A DNA stretch of 64,000 nt from contig CP181261.1 of NCBI GenBank assembly GCA_047833665.1, forward strand, positions 558,001 through 622,000, in the 5' to 3' direction. Positions 1-9,311 of the stretch are shown here, one piece after another. Both the position numbers and the translations under genes were made by a program. The first letter of the stretch is position 1; every line of letters begins with the position of its first letter. This DNA comes from Caproicibacter sp047833665. Its GTDB lineage: Bacteria; Bacillota; Clostridia; Oscillospirales; Acutalibacteraceae. The notes beneath the pieces are model-generated. The model worked only from the letters and a program-made list of their open reading frames with translations, made no database searches and had not been told where the DNA came from.

Positions 1-283
1 CAGAGCGGCAACAACCAACTCTTTGACCGCATTTGCGTTGGCACCCGGAGTGTTGAATACCACGATTCCCTTTTCACTGCACCGGTCTAATGGAATGTTA
101 TTTACGCCGGCTCCCGCGCGCGCAATTGCAAGCAGATTTTCCGGGAATTCCATTTCATGCATGGAAGCGGAGCGCACCAAAATTGCATCCGGGTTTTCCA
201 CATTTTCAGAGCAGATATAGTTTTCTCCAAAACACTGGATTCCGGCCGGCGAAATTTTATTTAAACATTTGATATGATACATG
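1..283 (-). CDS. serA: D-3-phosphoglycerate dehydrogenase, N-terminal part (runs off the left edge)
   Basis: The first 94 codons of a minus-strand gene cut by the window edge. SerA oxidises 3-phosphoglycerate to 3-phosphohydroxypyruvate with NAD, the first step of serine synthesis. The visible part shows the substrate-domain pattern of D-2-hydroxyacid dehydrogenases, including ILVRSASMHE, ARAGAGVNNI and VFNTPGANANAVKE. The ATG at 281-283 follows a GGAGG Shine-Dalgarno and lies 19 bp after serC, so the two are almost certainly one serC-serA operon. The nucleotide-binding and regulatory domains are outside the window. The assignment rests on these motifs and on serC; a related dehydrogenase is unlikely. 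Confidence 0.9.
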
Positions 284-302
284 TTTTGATCCCTCCGAAA
301 TT

Positions 303-1388
303 TTACGCATTCTCGCGTTCGAATTTTTCCATAAACGCAACCAATTTTTCTACGCCTTCTATTGGCATGGCGTTGTAAATGGAGGCACGCATGCCGCCAA
401 CGGTGCGGTGACCTTTCAAATTGACAAAACCTTCCGCTGCTGCCTCTGCGACAAATTTTGCATCAAGCTCAGCACTGCCTGTTACGAACGGAATATTCAT
501 CATGGAGCGGTCTTTGGGAACCACTGTACCACGGAATAATTTGGATCTATCCAAAAAGTCGTACAGGATTGCAGCTTTTTTGCGGTTGATTTTTTCCATC
601 TCGGCAAGTCCGCCGATGGTGTTTTTCAGCCAGTCTAGCACAAGCATGCATATATAAATGGAATAGCATGGCGGAGTGTTAAACATGGAGCCATGGTCCG
701 CATGTGTTTTATAATTGAGCATGGTCGGAGTGATATCCATCGCGTTGCCGATTAAATCCTCACGGATGATGACAACGGTTAGTCCGGCCGGTCCCATGTT
801 TTTTTGTGCGCCGGCGTACAAAAGTCCAAATTTGGAAACATCAATCGGTGCACTCAAAATGCAGGAGGACACGTCGGCCACCAGCGGAATATCGCCAGTT
901 TGCGGAATTTCGTGGAAAGCTGTGCCGTAAATTGTATTATTCATGCAAATATGCACATAATCGGCGTCTTTGGAAAGACTAGCCGGATCAATTTTGGGAA
1001 TGTATGTAAAAGTTTTGTCTTTAGATGAAGCAACCACCTTGGCTTCCCCATAGCGAGAAGCTTCTTTGTAGGCTTTGGTTGCCCATTGACCGGTTATAAC
1101 AAAGTCAGCCTTTTTGTGTTTGTTCATCAAATTCAGCGGTACCATCGCGAATTGTGTGGAAGCGCCGCCCTGCAGAAACAGGACTTTGTAATTGTGCGGA
1201 ATTTCCATTACTTCGCGAAGCAAACTCTCCGCAGAGTTGATGATCCCTGCATACTCACTAGATCGATGGGACATCTCCATGACGGATTGGCCGCAGCCCT
1301 TATAATCGAGCATTTCTTCTGCCGCGCGGCGAAGAACGGCTTCCGGTAACATGGATGGACCTGCGGAAAAGTTGTAAACACGTTTCAT
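303..1388 (-). CDS. serC: Phosphoserine aminotransferase
   Basis: A 361-residue class-V PLP aminotransferase, normal length for SerC. It transfers an amino group from glutamate to 3-phosphohydroxypyruvate, the second step of serine synthesis, and can serve in pyridoxine synthesis. Family features visible are the start YNFSAGPSMLP, the phosphate/cofactor segment QGGASTQFAM, the PLP lysine in AGAQKNMGPAG near residue 195, and the C-terminal GHRTVGGMRASIYNAM. The ATG follows GGAGG with good spacing. It is the first gene of the serC-serA operon. A TATAAT-like box lies upstream at 1420-1425 (minus), but I see no convincing -35. Confidence 0.96.
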   Translation of the reverse strand: MKRVYNFSAGPSMLPEAVLRRAAEEMLDYKGCGQSVMEMSHRSSEYAGIINSAESLLREVMEIPHNYKVLFLQGGASTQFAMVPLNLMNKHKKADFVITGQWATKAYKEASRYGEAKVVASSKDKTFTYIPKIDPASLSKDADYVHICMNNTIYGTAFHEIPQTGDIPLVADVSSCILSAPIDVSKFGLLYAGAQKNMGPAGLTVVIIREDLIGNAMDITPTMLNYKTHADHGSMFNTPPCYSIYICMLVLDWLKNTIGGLAEMEKINRKKAAILYDFLDRSKLFRGTVVPKDRSMMNIPFVTGSAELDAKFVAEAAAEGFVNLKGHRTVGGMRASIYNAMPIEGVEKLVAFMEKFERENA

Positions 1389-1503
1389 GATGAACCTCCA
1401 ATTGTTTTACAATTTGACTATTATATTTATTAATTATAATGCGAGCAGAAAGAAAACGCAAGCAGCGATTTGCATTGATAAATCATTAAATTTCAAAAAT
1501 TTC

Positions 1504-1532
1504 TTGACAAAAAGGAAAGAGGTACATATAAT
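1504..1532 (+). promoter_or_regulatory. Sigma-A promoter of the trp operon
   Basis: A perfect consensus promoter: TTGACA at 1504-1509, a 17-bp spacer and TATAAT at 1527-1532. Transcription should begin near 1540 and run through the T-box leader into trpE. Confidence 0.92.
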
Positions 1533-1544
1533 ACTACTAAAATC

Positions 1545-1867
1545 ATAATTGCAAATTGAAAAAATCCTGTGAGCAAAAGCAAGTAGCAAACATGGCGGTG
1601 CCACAGAGAGCACGGCAATTGCTGAGAGCCGGCGCATACGGTGTTTGTGAATGGGTTTGTGAGGAGCACAGTGAAAGGAATTTTTCCCAGTACCTGTCGC
1701 CGTGTCCGCACGTTACAGCGGAAGGGTATTTATGCGTTTTTGCAGCGTACCTGTTTGACGATGCAAAGCCGCAGCGTACCCGTAAACGAGGGAAACAGTT
1801 ATCTGTTTCTGAATTAGGGTGGCACCACGAGCTCATCGTCCCTTTGTTTGGGACGATGAGCTCTTTT
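1545..1867 (+). promoter_or_regulatory. tRNA-Trp T-box leader with terminator
   Basis: A T-box riboswitch preceding trpE. Stem I hallmarks are AAGTAG, CAGAGAGC and the specifier-loop run GAATGGGTTTGTGAG; the specifier triplet is TGG at 1652-1654, which reads Trp and is followed by the usual purine. The T-box proper, AGGGTGGCACCACG, is at 1816-1829; its UGGC bulge would pair with a GCCA tRNA end, matching the G73 discriminator expected for bacterial tRNA-Trp. A 14-bp terminator stem (1829-1842 with 1850-1863) plus TTTT overlaps the antiterminator. Uncharged tRNA-Trp should therefore allow trp transcription. Confidence 0.95.
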
Positions 1868-1907
1868 GTTTTCAGTTTAAATTTTCTCAAAAAAGGAGTG
1901 ACTGGCC

Positions 1908-3377
1908 ATGTACCCGAAACTTGATACCGTTGTTCAGCTGTTAAAAAATTACCCCGTGGTACCGGTGTTTTCGCAAATGCTGGTGGATGACCGCACACCA
2001 GTGGGCATTTTCTCCGCACTTTGCGGAGAATCGGAAAACTGCTTTTTGCTGGAAAGCGCGGAGCAGCCCGGCCGATGGGGCAGATATTCTTTTTTCGGAT
2101 TTCAGCCGGAAGCAGAATTGATTCTTCACAATGGAAAGGCGATTTTTTCAGGAAAGGATGGAACTTCTGAGCAGATTGTTTCCAATCCGGCAGCATATTT
2201 TGCAGATTTAATGCAGCAATACCGCTCGCCCGGTTTTTCGGGGTATCCACGTTTTACAGGCGGATTTGTCGGGTATTTCGGATATGATTTGGCCCGTTAC
2301 ACAGAAAAAATTCTCGGTTCTGCGCCGCCGGACGACCTTGAAATGCCGGACTGCATTCTGCACCTTTATCGGGAATTACTCGCTTTTGACCATTACAGCG
2401 GCAGGTTATATGTAATTCAGAATATCGGACGGGATTCGGACCCGATTGAGCAGTATGCGGTTTGCGAACAGCATGCAAACGACCTTTTTCGGCGCGTTGT
2501 GCAAGCAGTCCCCGCAAGACGCCGTTTCAAAGAGTACCGAGGGGAGCCGAGAATTCGTTCGGATGTTTCACAGCAGGAATACGAACAGATGGTGGAAATA
2601 TCCAAACAGTATATCCGTGCGGGGGATATATTTCAAGTTGTTCCTTCCCGACGTTTTACGGTGGAAAATCCGCCGGATGCGTTTGATGTTTACCGGGTGT
2701 TGCGTTCAATTAATCCGTCGCCGTATCTGTACTACCTGCAGAATAAGCATTGCCGCATTGCGGGAGCCTCGCCGGAGATGCTGGTTCGGGTGGAAAACGG
2801 AGTGGTGACAAATGGACCGATTGCCGGAACAGCGCCAAGAGGAAAAACCATGGAAGAAGATTTGGCACTGGAAAAACAGTTGTTAAACGATGAAAAAGAA
2901 CGTGCGGAACATACCATGTTGGTGGATTTAGGGCGCAACGATGTGGGACGCGTGAGTAAATACGGCTCTGTGAAAGTACATGGTTTTATGCATGTGGAAC
3001 GCGCCTCAAAAGTGATGCACCTTGTCAGCGAAGTGAGAGGTGTTTTACGCGAAGATTGTACGCCGTATGACGCGTTAATGGCAGTCCTGCCGGCGGGAAC
3101 GCTCTCCGGCGCTCCAAAGCTGCGTGCCATGCAGATTATCGATGAGCTGGAACATCAAAAACGCGACGTCTACGGAGGGGCCATCGGCTACCTTGGCTTT
3201 AACGGAGGGGTGGATACCTGTATTGCCATCCGCACGGCGGTGTTCCGCGGAGAGAAAGCCTATGTGCAGGCGGGTGCGGGAATTGTGGCGGACAGTGTTC
3301 CGGAAAATGAATTCCGCGAAAGTGCAAACAAAGCACGTGCCGTACTCGACGCGATTTTGGAGGCGGGTAAACTTTGA
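1908..3377 (+). CDS. trpE: Anthranilate synthase component I
   Basis: A 489-residue TrpE that converts chorismate and ammonia (from TrpG) to anthranilate. The tryptophan feedback-site motif LLES is at about residues 47-50. The chorismate-binding C-terminal half carries IAGASPEMLVR, GPIAGTAPRGK, ERAEHTMLVDLGRND, the segment LPAGTLSGAPK and VQAGAGIVADSVPENE. The ATG follows AAAAGGAG. Its stop overlaps the TTG start of trpGD by 4 nt, implying translational coupling of the two subunits. It is the first gene behind the Trp T-box. Confidence 0.97.
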   Translation: MYPKLDTVVQLLKNYPVVPVFSQMLVDDRTPVGIFSALCGESENCFLLESAEQPGRWGRYSFFGFQPEAELILHNGKAIFSGKDGTSEQIVSNPAAYFADLMQQYRSPGFSGYPRFTGGFVGYFGYDLARYTEKILGSAPPDDLEMPDCILHLYRELLAFDHYSGRLYVIQNIGRDSDPIEQYAVCEQHANDLFRRVVQAVPARRRFKEYRGEPRIRSDVSQQEYEQMVEISKQYIRAGDIFQVVPSRRFTVENPPDAFDVYRVLRSINPSPYLYYLQNKHCRIAGASPEMLVRVENGVVTNGPIAGTAPRGKTMEEDLALEKQLLNDEKERAEHTMLVDLGRNDVGRVSKYGSVKVHGFMHVERASKVMHLVSEVRGVLREDCTPYDALMAVLPAGTLSGAPKLRAMQIIDELEHQKRDVYGGAIGYLGFNGGVDTCIAIRTAVFRGEKAYVQAGAGIVADSVPENEFRESANKARAVLDAILEAGKL

Positions 3378-5002
3378 TTTTATTAATTGATAATTACGAC
3401 AGCTTTACCTACAATCTCTGCCAGCTGATTGGGCAGATGGAACCGCAGCTGCGTGTGGTGCGCAGCGGTGAAATTACAGTGGATGAAATCGCGAAATTGC
3501 GTCCGGATGCTATCGTTATTTCTCCCGGCCCGGGATATCCGAAGGATGCGGGAGTGTCGGTAGAGGCAATTCGAAAATTCAGCGGACAAATCCCGATTCT
3601 GGGGGTCTGTCTGGGGCATCAGTGCATTGGGGAGGCGTTCGGCGGAAAGACCGTTCCTGCGGAAAAACTCATGCACGGTAAAGCAAGTGCTATCCGTATA
3701 GATTTAAAGTGTCCTCTGTTTATTGGGCTGCCGGAAGAAATTCGGGCGGCGCGGTATCATTCTTTGATATTAGACAGAAAAAGTCTGCCCGGCTGCTTCA
3801 TGGTTACCGCGGTGGATCCCGACGGACAGATTATGGCCATTCAACATCGAACAGAGCCGACCTTCGGCGTGCAGTTTCATCCGGAATCCGTGATGACGCC
3901 CGCCGGAGAACGGATTCTCTATAATTTTCTGAAAGAGGTGTGTCATTTGCAACCAAAAACTGCGGCGCCGGTTGTTCCGGCACAACAAAAAACTGGACTG
4001 AAACCCTACCTGAACAAAGTCGCACAGGGGGAGAACCTGACTCGTGTCCAGTCACAGGAAGCGATGAACCTTATCATGAGCGGTCAGACTACAGATTCCC
4101 AAATTGCCGCCTTTTTGACGGCACTGCGCATGAAGGGAGAAAGCATTGATGAAATCACCGGATTTGCCGAAGTGATGCGGGAAAAAGCGGTTTCGGTCGA
4201 TATTTCTCCGGATGTTGTGGATATTGTGGGCACGGGGGGCGATTTATCCTATAGCTTTAACATTTCCACAACGGCGGCGTTTATCGCGGCAGGTGCAGGC
4301 CTTCGGGTGGCAAAGCACGGAAACAGAAGTGTTTCCAGCAAGAGCGGTGCGGCGGATGTCTTGGAAGCACTCGGTGTCAAAATAGATTTGACGCCGGAGC
4401 AAGCCGCGGACTGCATGAAACGGTGTGGTATGGTGTTCTTGTTTGCCCCGCGGTATCACGGTTCCATGAAATACGCAGCAGGGCCTCGGCGAGAAACAGG
4501 ACTGAGAACTGTGTTTAATATCCTCGGTCCTCTTGCCAATCCGGCGCACGCGAAAGGAATGCTGCTGGGCGTTTACGATGAAAACCTGCTGGAACCTCTG
4601 GCAAAGGTTTTGATAAATCTCGGTGTGACATCGGCCATGCTGGTCCATGGAAACGACGGATTTGATGAAGTGAGCATTTCGGATACCACATCGGTATGTG
4701 AAATCAAAGACGGAAAACTCATCCGCTATGAACTCAATCCTACTGATTATGGCATTTCAAAAGCTTCCAAATCAGAAATCACGGGCGGAAATGCCCAAGA
4801 AAACGCACAAATTACGTTGGATATTCTAAACGGTGCAAAGGGGCCAAAACGTGATATCGCAGTGCTGAATGCAGGATGCGCGCTTTATGTCGGCAAGCTG
4901 GCGGATACCATTCAAAAAGGCATTCATCTTGCCGAATATTCCATCGACAGCGGCGCGGCTCTCACCAAACTAAAGCAGCTTAAAGAACTAACCAACCGCT
5001 AA
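3374..5002 (+). CDS. trpGD: Fused anthranilate synthase component II / anthranilate phosphoribosyltransferase
   Basis: A 542-residue natural fusion. Residues 1-190 are a class-I glutamine amidotransferase (TrpG) with nucleophile Cys79 in GVCLGHQCIGEAFGG and the His169/Glu171 pair in FHPESVM; it supplies ammonia to TrpE. A Pro/Gln/Ala-rich linker at about 190-208 joins TrpD, which transfers phosphoribose from PRPP to anthranilate and shows GTGGD at 286-290, the segment KHGNRSVSSKSGAADVLEALG and HGNDGFDE. The start is TTG in a TTGA overlap with the trpE stop. Fused trpGD is known in several bacterial groups. No internal frameshift is seen. Confidence 0.96.
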   Translation: MILLIDNYDSFTYNLCQLIGQMEPQLRVVRSGEITVDEIAKLRPDAIVISPGPGYPKDAGVSVEAIRKFSGQIPILGVCLGHQCIGEAFGGKTVPAEKLMHGKASAIRIDLKCPLFIGLPEEIRAARYHSLILDRKSLPGCFMVTAVDPDGQIMAIQHRTEPTFGVQFHPESVMTPAGERILYNFLKEVCHLQPKTAAPVVPAQQKTGLKPYLNKVAQGENLTRVQSQEAMNLIMSGQTTDSQIAAFLTALRMKGESIDEITGFAEVMREKAVSVDISPDVVDIVGTGGDLSYSFNISTTAAFIAAGAGLRVAKHGNRSVSSKSGAADVLEALGVKIDLTPEQAADCMKRCGMVFLFAPRYHGSMKYAAGPRRETGLRTVFNILGPLANPAHAKGMLLGVYDENLLEPLAKVLINLGVTSAMLVHGNDGFDEVSISDTTSVCEIKDGKLIRYELNPTDYGISKASKSEITGGNAQENAQITLDILNGAKGPKRDIAVLNAGCALYVGKLADTIQKGIHLAEYSIDSGAALTKLKQLKELTNR

Positions 5003-5016
5003 AGGGAGGACGAAGA

Positions 5017-5802
5017 ATGATACTGGAAGAAATCGCGGCAAAAAGAATGCTGCAGCTAAAGCGCGAAAAATCCGACTGCCCGCAGGAAGAGGTGGAACGC
5101 GCGGCGAAAGCAGCACCGTTACCAAAAGACTTCCGCGGGGCGCTGAAGAAAGGCGAAAAGCATCACCTTTCCGTGATTGCGGAAGTCAAGCGTTCATCCC
5201 CGTCTAAGGGAGTGATTTGTGAAAACTTTCAACCCGTTCAGACGGCACGTTCTTATGAGCGTGCAGGGGCGGATGCGGTCTCCGTTTTGACGGAAGAAGC
5301 TTACTTCGGCGGTTCATCCGATGTTCTGCGGCAAGTGCGCGCGGCGATTTCTCTTCCAATTCTGCGCAAGGATTTTATCTTAGACCCGTATCAAATCTTT
5401 GAAGCTCGTGCCATTGGCGCGGATGCAATCCTTTTAATTGCTGCTTTACTGGAGGACGACACACTGAGAGAATTTAAAAAGTTAGCGGATTCTTTGGACT
5501 TAAGTTGCTTAATGGAGGCACATAACGAAGAGGAACTGGAACGGGTGCTGCAAGCGGGCGCATCGATTATTGGAATTAACAATCGGGACTTAAAGACGTT
5601 CCACGTAGACGTTGCAACAACGGCGCGGCTGGCGAAAAAAGTGCCGCCCCACTGCGTGCTGGTTTCGGAAAGCGGGATGGTGTCCGCAGCGGATATGCGG
5701 GAGGCACAGCGCGCGGGTGCCCATGCTGTTTTAATCGGAGAAACCTTGATGCGCAGCAAAGACCCGTCGCAGACCCTGAAAGAACTGAGGGATGCACTGT
5801 GA
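5017..5802 (+). CDS. trpC: Indole-3-glycerol phosphate synthase
   Basis: A 261-residue TIM-barrel enzyme that closes CdRP to indole-3-glycerol phosphate. Signature segments are VIAEVKRSSPSKGVI, GADAVSVLTEEAYFGG, LPILRKDFILDPYQI, INNRDLKTFHVD and VLVSESGM; these hold the usual catalytic Lys and Glu residues. GGGAGG lies ahead of the ATG, 14 bp after trpGD. Its stop overlaps the GTG start of trpF, so the two steps are encoded by separate but coupled genes. Confidence 0.97.
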   Translation: MILEEIAAKRMLQLKREKSDCPQEEVERAAKAAPLPKDFRGALKKGEKHHLSVIAEVKRSSPSKGVICENFQPVQTARSYERAGADAVSVLTEEAYFGGSSDVLRQVRAAISLPILRKDFILDPYQIFEARAIGADAILLIAALLEDDTLREFKKLADSLDLSCLMEAHNEEELERVLQAGASIIGINNRDLKTFHVDVATTARLAKKVPPHCVLVSESGMVSAADMREAQRAGAHAVLIGETLMRSKDPSQTLKELRDAL

Positions 5803-6434
5803 AAATTAAACTCTGCGGCATCAAGCGGGAAGAGGATGTCGAATGCTTAAATGAATTCCTGCCGGATTATGCCGGGTTTGTGTTTGCGGGGGAAAAGCGG
5901 CGTGTGACAAAACAGCGTGCGGCTGATTTGGCGGCTCTGCTGGATTCGAGTATTAAAAAAGTTGGCGTGTTTGTCAACGCATCGCCGGACATCATAGAGG
6001 AAACGGTTTGTGCGGCAGGTTTGGACGTTGTTCAGCTGCACGGGGATGAAACGGCCGACGACATCAAGCAGTTACGCCGTATGCTGCCGAAGGTTGAACT
6101 CTGGAAAGCGGTGCGGGTGAAAAATGAGCAGAGTATTTCCAATGCACTGACGCTCGGTGCAGATTTGTTGCTGCTGGACAGCTTTACGCCGGGCGAATAC
6201 GGCGGCACGGGGAAAACGGCAAATCTGGAACTGATTCGTTCGGCAAAGTTAAAGACTCCGTTTTTTCTGGCGGGGGGTCTTAACTGCGAAAATATCAGAG
6301 AAATCCTGCGGCAGATTACGCCATATGGCGTGGATATTTCCAGCGGAATCGAAACAAACGGCGTGAAAGACCGAGAAAAAATAAAAAAAATAATGGGGAT
6401 TCTGAAAGAGCAATCCCAAAAGGCGGTGATTTGA
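5799..6434 (+). CDS. trpF: Phosphoribosylanthranilate isomerase
   Basis: A 211-residue (beta/alpha)8 isomerase that converts PRA to CdRP. The start segment KIKLCGIKREEDV contains the catalytic Cys, DYAGFVFAGEKRRV follows, the catalytic Asp is expected in LLLDSFTPGEYGGTG, and the phosphate site is FLAGGLNCENI and GVDISSGIETNGVKD. The start is GTG within a GTGA overlap with trpC. The order trpC-F here is reversed relative to the reaction order, as in many operons. Confidence 0.95.
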   Translation: MKIKLCGIKREEDVECLNEFLPDYAGFVFAGEKRRVTKQRAADLAALLDSSIKKVGVFVNASPDIIEETVCAAGLDVVQLHGDETADDIKQLRRMLPKVELWKAVRVKNEQSISNALTLGADLLLLDSFTPGEYGGTGKTANLELIRSAKLKTPFFLAGGLNCENIREILRQITPYGVDISSGIETNGVKDREKIKKIMGILKEQSQKAVI

Positions 6435-6436
6435 AC

Positions 6437-7630
6437 ATGGGAACAAAAGGACGCTATGGCGAATTCGGCGGGCAGTATGTGCCGGAAACGCTGATGCATG
6501 CGGTGACGGAACTGGAGGAGGCCTATGCTTCCGCCAGCAAAGATCCTGCATTTTTGGAGGAACTGAATCGGCTGTATCGTGAATATGCAAATCGTCCGTC
6601 CATGCTCTATTTTGCAAAGAGAATGACGGAGGATTTGGGCGGTGCAAAGATATACTTAAAACGGGAAGATTTAAACCACACAGGAGCGCACAAAATCAAT
6701 AATGTGCTTGGGCAGATTCTGCTGGCAAAGCGCATGGGGAAAAAGAGGATTATCGCTGAAACGGGAGCGGGCCAGCACGGTGTGGCAACTGCAACCGCCG
6801 CAGCGCTGTTCGGCATGGAGTGCGAGGTTTATATGGGCGTGCGGGACATGGAGCGGCAGTCGCTGAATGTATACCGCATGGAACTGCTCGGCGCCAAAGT
6901 GACAGGTGTCAATTCCGGTACGGGAACGCTCAAGGACGCCATTAATGAAGCAATGCGAGACTGGGCCACCAACGTGGAAAATACCTACTATTTAATCGGT
7001 TCGGTCATGGGTCCGCATCCGTATCCGCAGATGGTGCGCGATTTCCAGAAAATCATCGGCGAAGAGACGCGCCGTCAGCTGCTCGAGCGTGAGGGCAAAC
7101 TGCCGGATTGTGTGGTTGCCTGTGTAGGCGGCGGTTCCAATGCCATGGGCATTTTTTACGATTTCATTCGAGAACCGTCCGTCCGCCTTGTTGGAGCGGA
7201 AGCTGCCGGAAAAGGAGTGGACACCGCACTGAATGCTGCGACAGTTGCAAAGGGGCGCACCGGAATTTTCCACGGAATGAAGTCGCTGTTTTTGCAGAAT
7301 GAAGAAGGGCAGATTGCTCCGGTTTATTCTCTGTCTGCCGGGTTAGATTACCCAGGCATCGGGCCGGAACACGCCCAATTGCATCAGACAGGGCGTGCCG
7401 AATATGTTTCTGTTACCGATGAACAAGCGGTGTGCGCGTTCGAATATCTTTCCAAAAAAGAGGGGATTATTCCCGCTATTGAGTCTGCGCATGCGGTTGC
7501 GGCTGCTATGAGGATTGCACCGAAAATGCAAAAACAGCAGATTATAGTTGTGAATTTGTCCGGCCGTGGGGATAAAGATGTATATTCCGTAGCAAGGTAC
7601 AGGGGGGTGCAGCTCAATGAACAGAATTGA
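6437..7630 (+). CDS. trpB: Tryptophan synthase beta chain
   Basis: A PLP enzyme of about 397 residues that condenses indole with serine. It starts GRYGEFGGQYVPETLM; the PLP lysine is in REDLNHTGAHKINN; AETGAGQHGVATATAAALFG and CVGGGSNAMG (cofactor phosphate) are present. I chose ATG 6437, 10 nt after the GGCGG part of the SD-like AGGCGGTGAT at 6421-6430; TTG at 6431, overlapping the trpF stop, is a less well spaced alternative adding two residues. The 3' end overlaps trpA by 14 nt, which fits a coupled alpha2-beta2 complex. Confidence 0.96.
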   Translation: MGTKGRYGEFGGQYVPETLMHAVTELEEAYASASKDPAFLEELNRLYREYANRPSMLYFAKRMTEDLGGAKIYLKREDLNHTGAHKINNVLGQILLAKRMGKKRIIAETGAGQHGVATATAAALFGMECEVYMGVRDMERQSLNVYRMELLGAKVTGVNSGTGTLKDAINEAMRDWATNVENTYYLIGSVMGPHPYPQMVRDFQKIIGEETRRQLLEREGKLPDCVVACVGGGSNAMGIFYDFIREPSVRLVGAEAAGKGVDTALNAATVAKGRTGIFHGMKSLFLQNEEGQIAPVYSLSAGLDYPGIGPEHAQLHQTGRAEYVSVTDEQAVCAFEYLSKKEGIIPAIESAHAVAAAMRIAPKMQKQQIIVVNLSGRGDKDVYSVARYRGVQLNEQN

Positions 7631-8399
7631 CCGCACGTTTGAACAGCTGCAGGCAAAGGAAGAAAAAGCACTGATTTGTTTTGTAACGGCGGGAGACCCG
7701 GATTTAGAAACAACGGAGCAGTTAGTTCCCGCCATGTTCGACGCGGGGGCGGATCTAATTGAACTCGGCGTACCGTTTTCAGACCCCGTAGCGGAGGGAC
7801 CGACCATTCAGAAAGCAAGCCAGCGTGCGCTCGACAGCGGAACAACGCTGCCGAAGATTTTCGAGTTGGTTCGGCGCGTTCGGCAAAACACGGAAAAACC
7901 GATTTTGCTCATGCTGTACCTAAACAGCATTTACGGCTTCGGCAAAGAGCGTTTCTTTTCTCTGTGCCAAGAATGTGGTGTGGACGGCGTCATTGTTCCC
8001 GATATGCCGTTTGAAGAACATGACGAAATTCAGAAAGAAGCCGACCGTGCGGGCGTTTATTCCATCAGCATGGTGGCACCAACTTCCCATGGGCGCATTG
8101 CAAAAATCGCATCACAGGCGCAAGGATTTCTGTACTGTGTTTCCTCCACCGGTGTGACCGGAATACGCAGTAGTTTCCGGACGGATTTTGAGTCTTTTTT
8201 CCAACTCATCCATACTTATGCAAAGGTTCCCTGCGCGGTGGGGTTTGGCATATCCGGCCCGGAGCAGGCGGGAAAAATGGCACAATACTGTGACGGCGTA
8301 ATTGTGGGCAGCGCGATTGTAAATTTAATTGAACGGGACGGGAAAAACGCAGTAAAGGCAGTCAGCGAGTTTGTTCGGTCTTTAAAACAGGCCCTGTAA
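7617..8399 (+). CDS. trpA: Tryptophan synthase alpha chain
   Basis: A 260-residue TIM barrel that splits indole-3-glycerol phosphate and passes indole to TrpB. The catalytic Glu is in DLIELGVPFSDPVAEGPTIQ and the second acid in DGVIVPDMPFEE; FLYCVSSTGVTGIR and AVGFGISGPEQA form the phosphate site. It closes the trp operon and a rho-independent terminator follows within 8 bp. Confidence 0.97.
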   Translation: MNRIDRTFEQLQAKEEKALICFVTAGDPDLETTEQLVPAMFDAGADLIELGVPFSDPVAEGPTIQKASQRALDSGTTLPKIFELVRRVRQNTEKPILLMLYLNSIYGFGKERFFSLCQECGVDGVIVPDMPFEEHDEIQKEADRAGVYSISMVAPTSHGRIAKIASQAQGFLYCVSSTGVTGIRSSFRTDFESFFQLIHTYAKVPCAVGFGISGPEQAGKMAQYCDGVIVGSAIVNLIERDGKNAVKAVSEFVRSLKQAL

Positions 8400-8406
8400 C
8401 AAAGAA

Positions 8407-8448
8407 CATCCGCTCCGAAATATTGGTAACCGGGGCGGATGCTTTTTT
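8407..8448 (+). terminator. trp operon terminator
   Basis: An 11-bp stem (CATCCGCTCCG at 8407-8417 with CGGGGCGGATG at 8431-8441) followed by TTTTTT at 8443-8448, directly after trpA. Confidence 0.9.
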
Positions 8449-8460
8449 GTTCGTTCCTGT

Positions 8461-8488
8461 TTGAACCGATACGGTTTTATGCTATAAT
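8461..8488 (+). promoter_or_regulatory. Promoter of the DUF218-pyr cluster
   Basis: TTGAAC at 8461-8466, a 16-bp spacer and TATAAT at 8483-8488, 20 bp before the chosen TTG start. It is the likely promoter for the DUF218 gene and for the pyr genes that follow without a visible terminator. Confidence 0.75.
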
Positions 8489-8507
8489 AGCCGCAGAGGT
8501 GATACGA

Positions 8508-9272
8508 TTGGCAACCGTTCGGCGCGCCGCACTTTGGATTTTGGGTATCCTTTCCGCTTTTGGCCTTGTTTGGTTTATCGGGCCGATTTATTGGAATGTA
8601 TTTAATATCGGTAATATCTTTGGAATGATAATCTGCTTGCTGATTCTTCTATGCGTGATATTTTCTTCCAAAATCCATGCGGTGTGCAGCCAATCCAAAG
8701 TTGCCCGAAGAATTGCACTGGCGGTTTTGCTTTTGTTCTGCGCCGGACTTGCATGGACTGCGGTGCTTACGGGTTTGATGATTTCGGGTACTAAGGGCGC
8801 GCCCGATGAAAACGCGACGGTACTTGTTTTGGGCAGCAAGGTAAACGGAAGTGTTCCCAGTGCGGATTTAATGGCACGCATTGAAACGGCGGCGGAGTAT
8901 TTAAACGAAAATCCGCGCGCTGTCTGCGTTGCGTGCGGCGGGCAGGGGAACGGTGAAGACCGAACGGAAGCCGAGGTGATTCGGGAGGGCCTTGTCAGCC
9001 TAGACATTGATTCCTCTCGCATTTATTTGGAAGACCGTTCTACTTCCACACAGGAAAACATCGGGAGTGCGCTGGGTGTGATAGAAGCAAATGGCCTGAG
9101 CCGCAATCTGGCGATTGTCACCGATGAGTATCACGAATACCGCGCTTGTTCCATCGCGCGGGAATACGGCGTTTCCGCAGAGGCTGTTCCATCGCGGACG
9201 CCATGGTATATATTTTCGGCCTGCTGGGCGCGGGAGTTATTGGCATTGTCTGCCTTTTTGCTCCTGCCGTAA
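8508..9272 (+). CDS. YdcF/SanA-like DUF218 membrane protein
   Basis: About 254 residues. Roughly three hydrophobic segments occupy the first 95 residues. A DUF218 domain then begins TVLVLGSKVNG and continues with CVACGGQGNGEDRTEAEVI, YLEDRSTSTQENI and AIVTDEYHEYRA. The family (YdcF, SanA, ElyC) is linked to cell-envelope functions, but no reaction is established for this branch. The TTG at 8508 is preferred because AGAGGTGAT precedes it and the promoter lies inside any longer reading frame. It ends 39 bp before pyrC and is probably cotranscribed with it. Confidence 0.85.
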   Translation: MATVRRAALWILGILSAFGLVWFIGPIYWNVFNIGNIFGMIICLLILLCVIFSSKIHAVCSQSKVARRIALAVLLLFCAGLAWTAVLTGLMISGTKGAPDENATVLVLGSKVNGSVPSADLMARIETAAEYLNENPRAVCVACGGQGNGEDRTEAEVIREGLVSLDIDSSRIYLEDRSTSTQENIGSALGVIEANGLSRNLAIVTDEYHEYRACSIAREYGVSAEAVPSRTPWYIFSACWARELLALSAFLLLP

Positions 9273-9311
9273 AGCGGGCTCTGCTTTTATCATGAGGACG
9301 GAGGAAACAAC

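Noticed and set aside
8439..8507. Upstream extension of the DUF218 gene.
   Set aside because: The region contains the TTGAAC/TATAAT promoter and part of the trp terminator.
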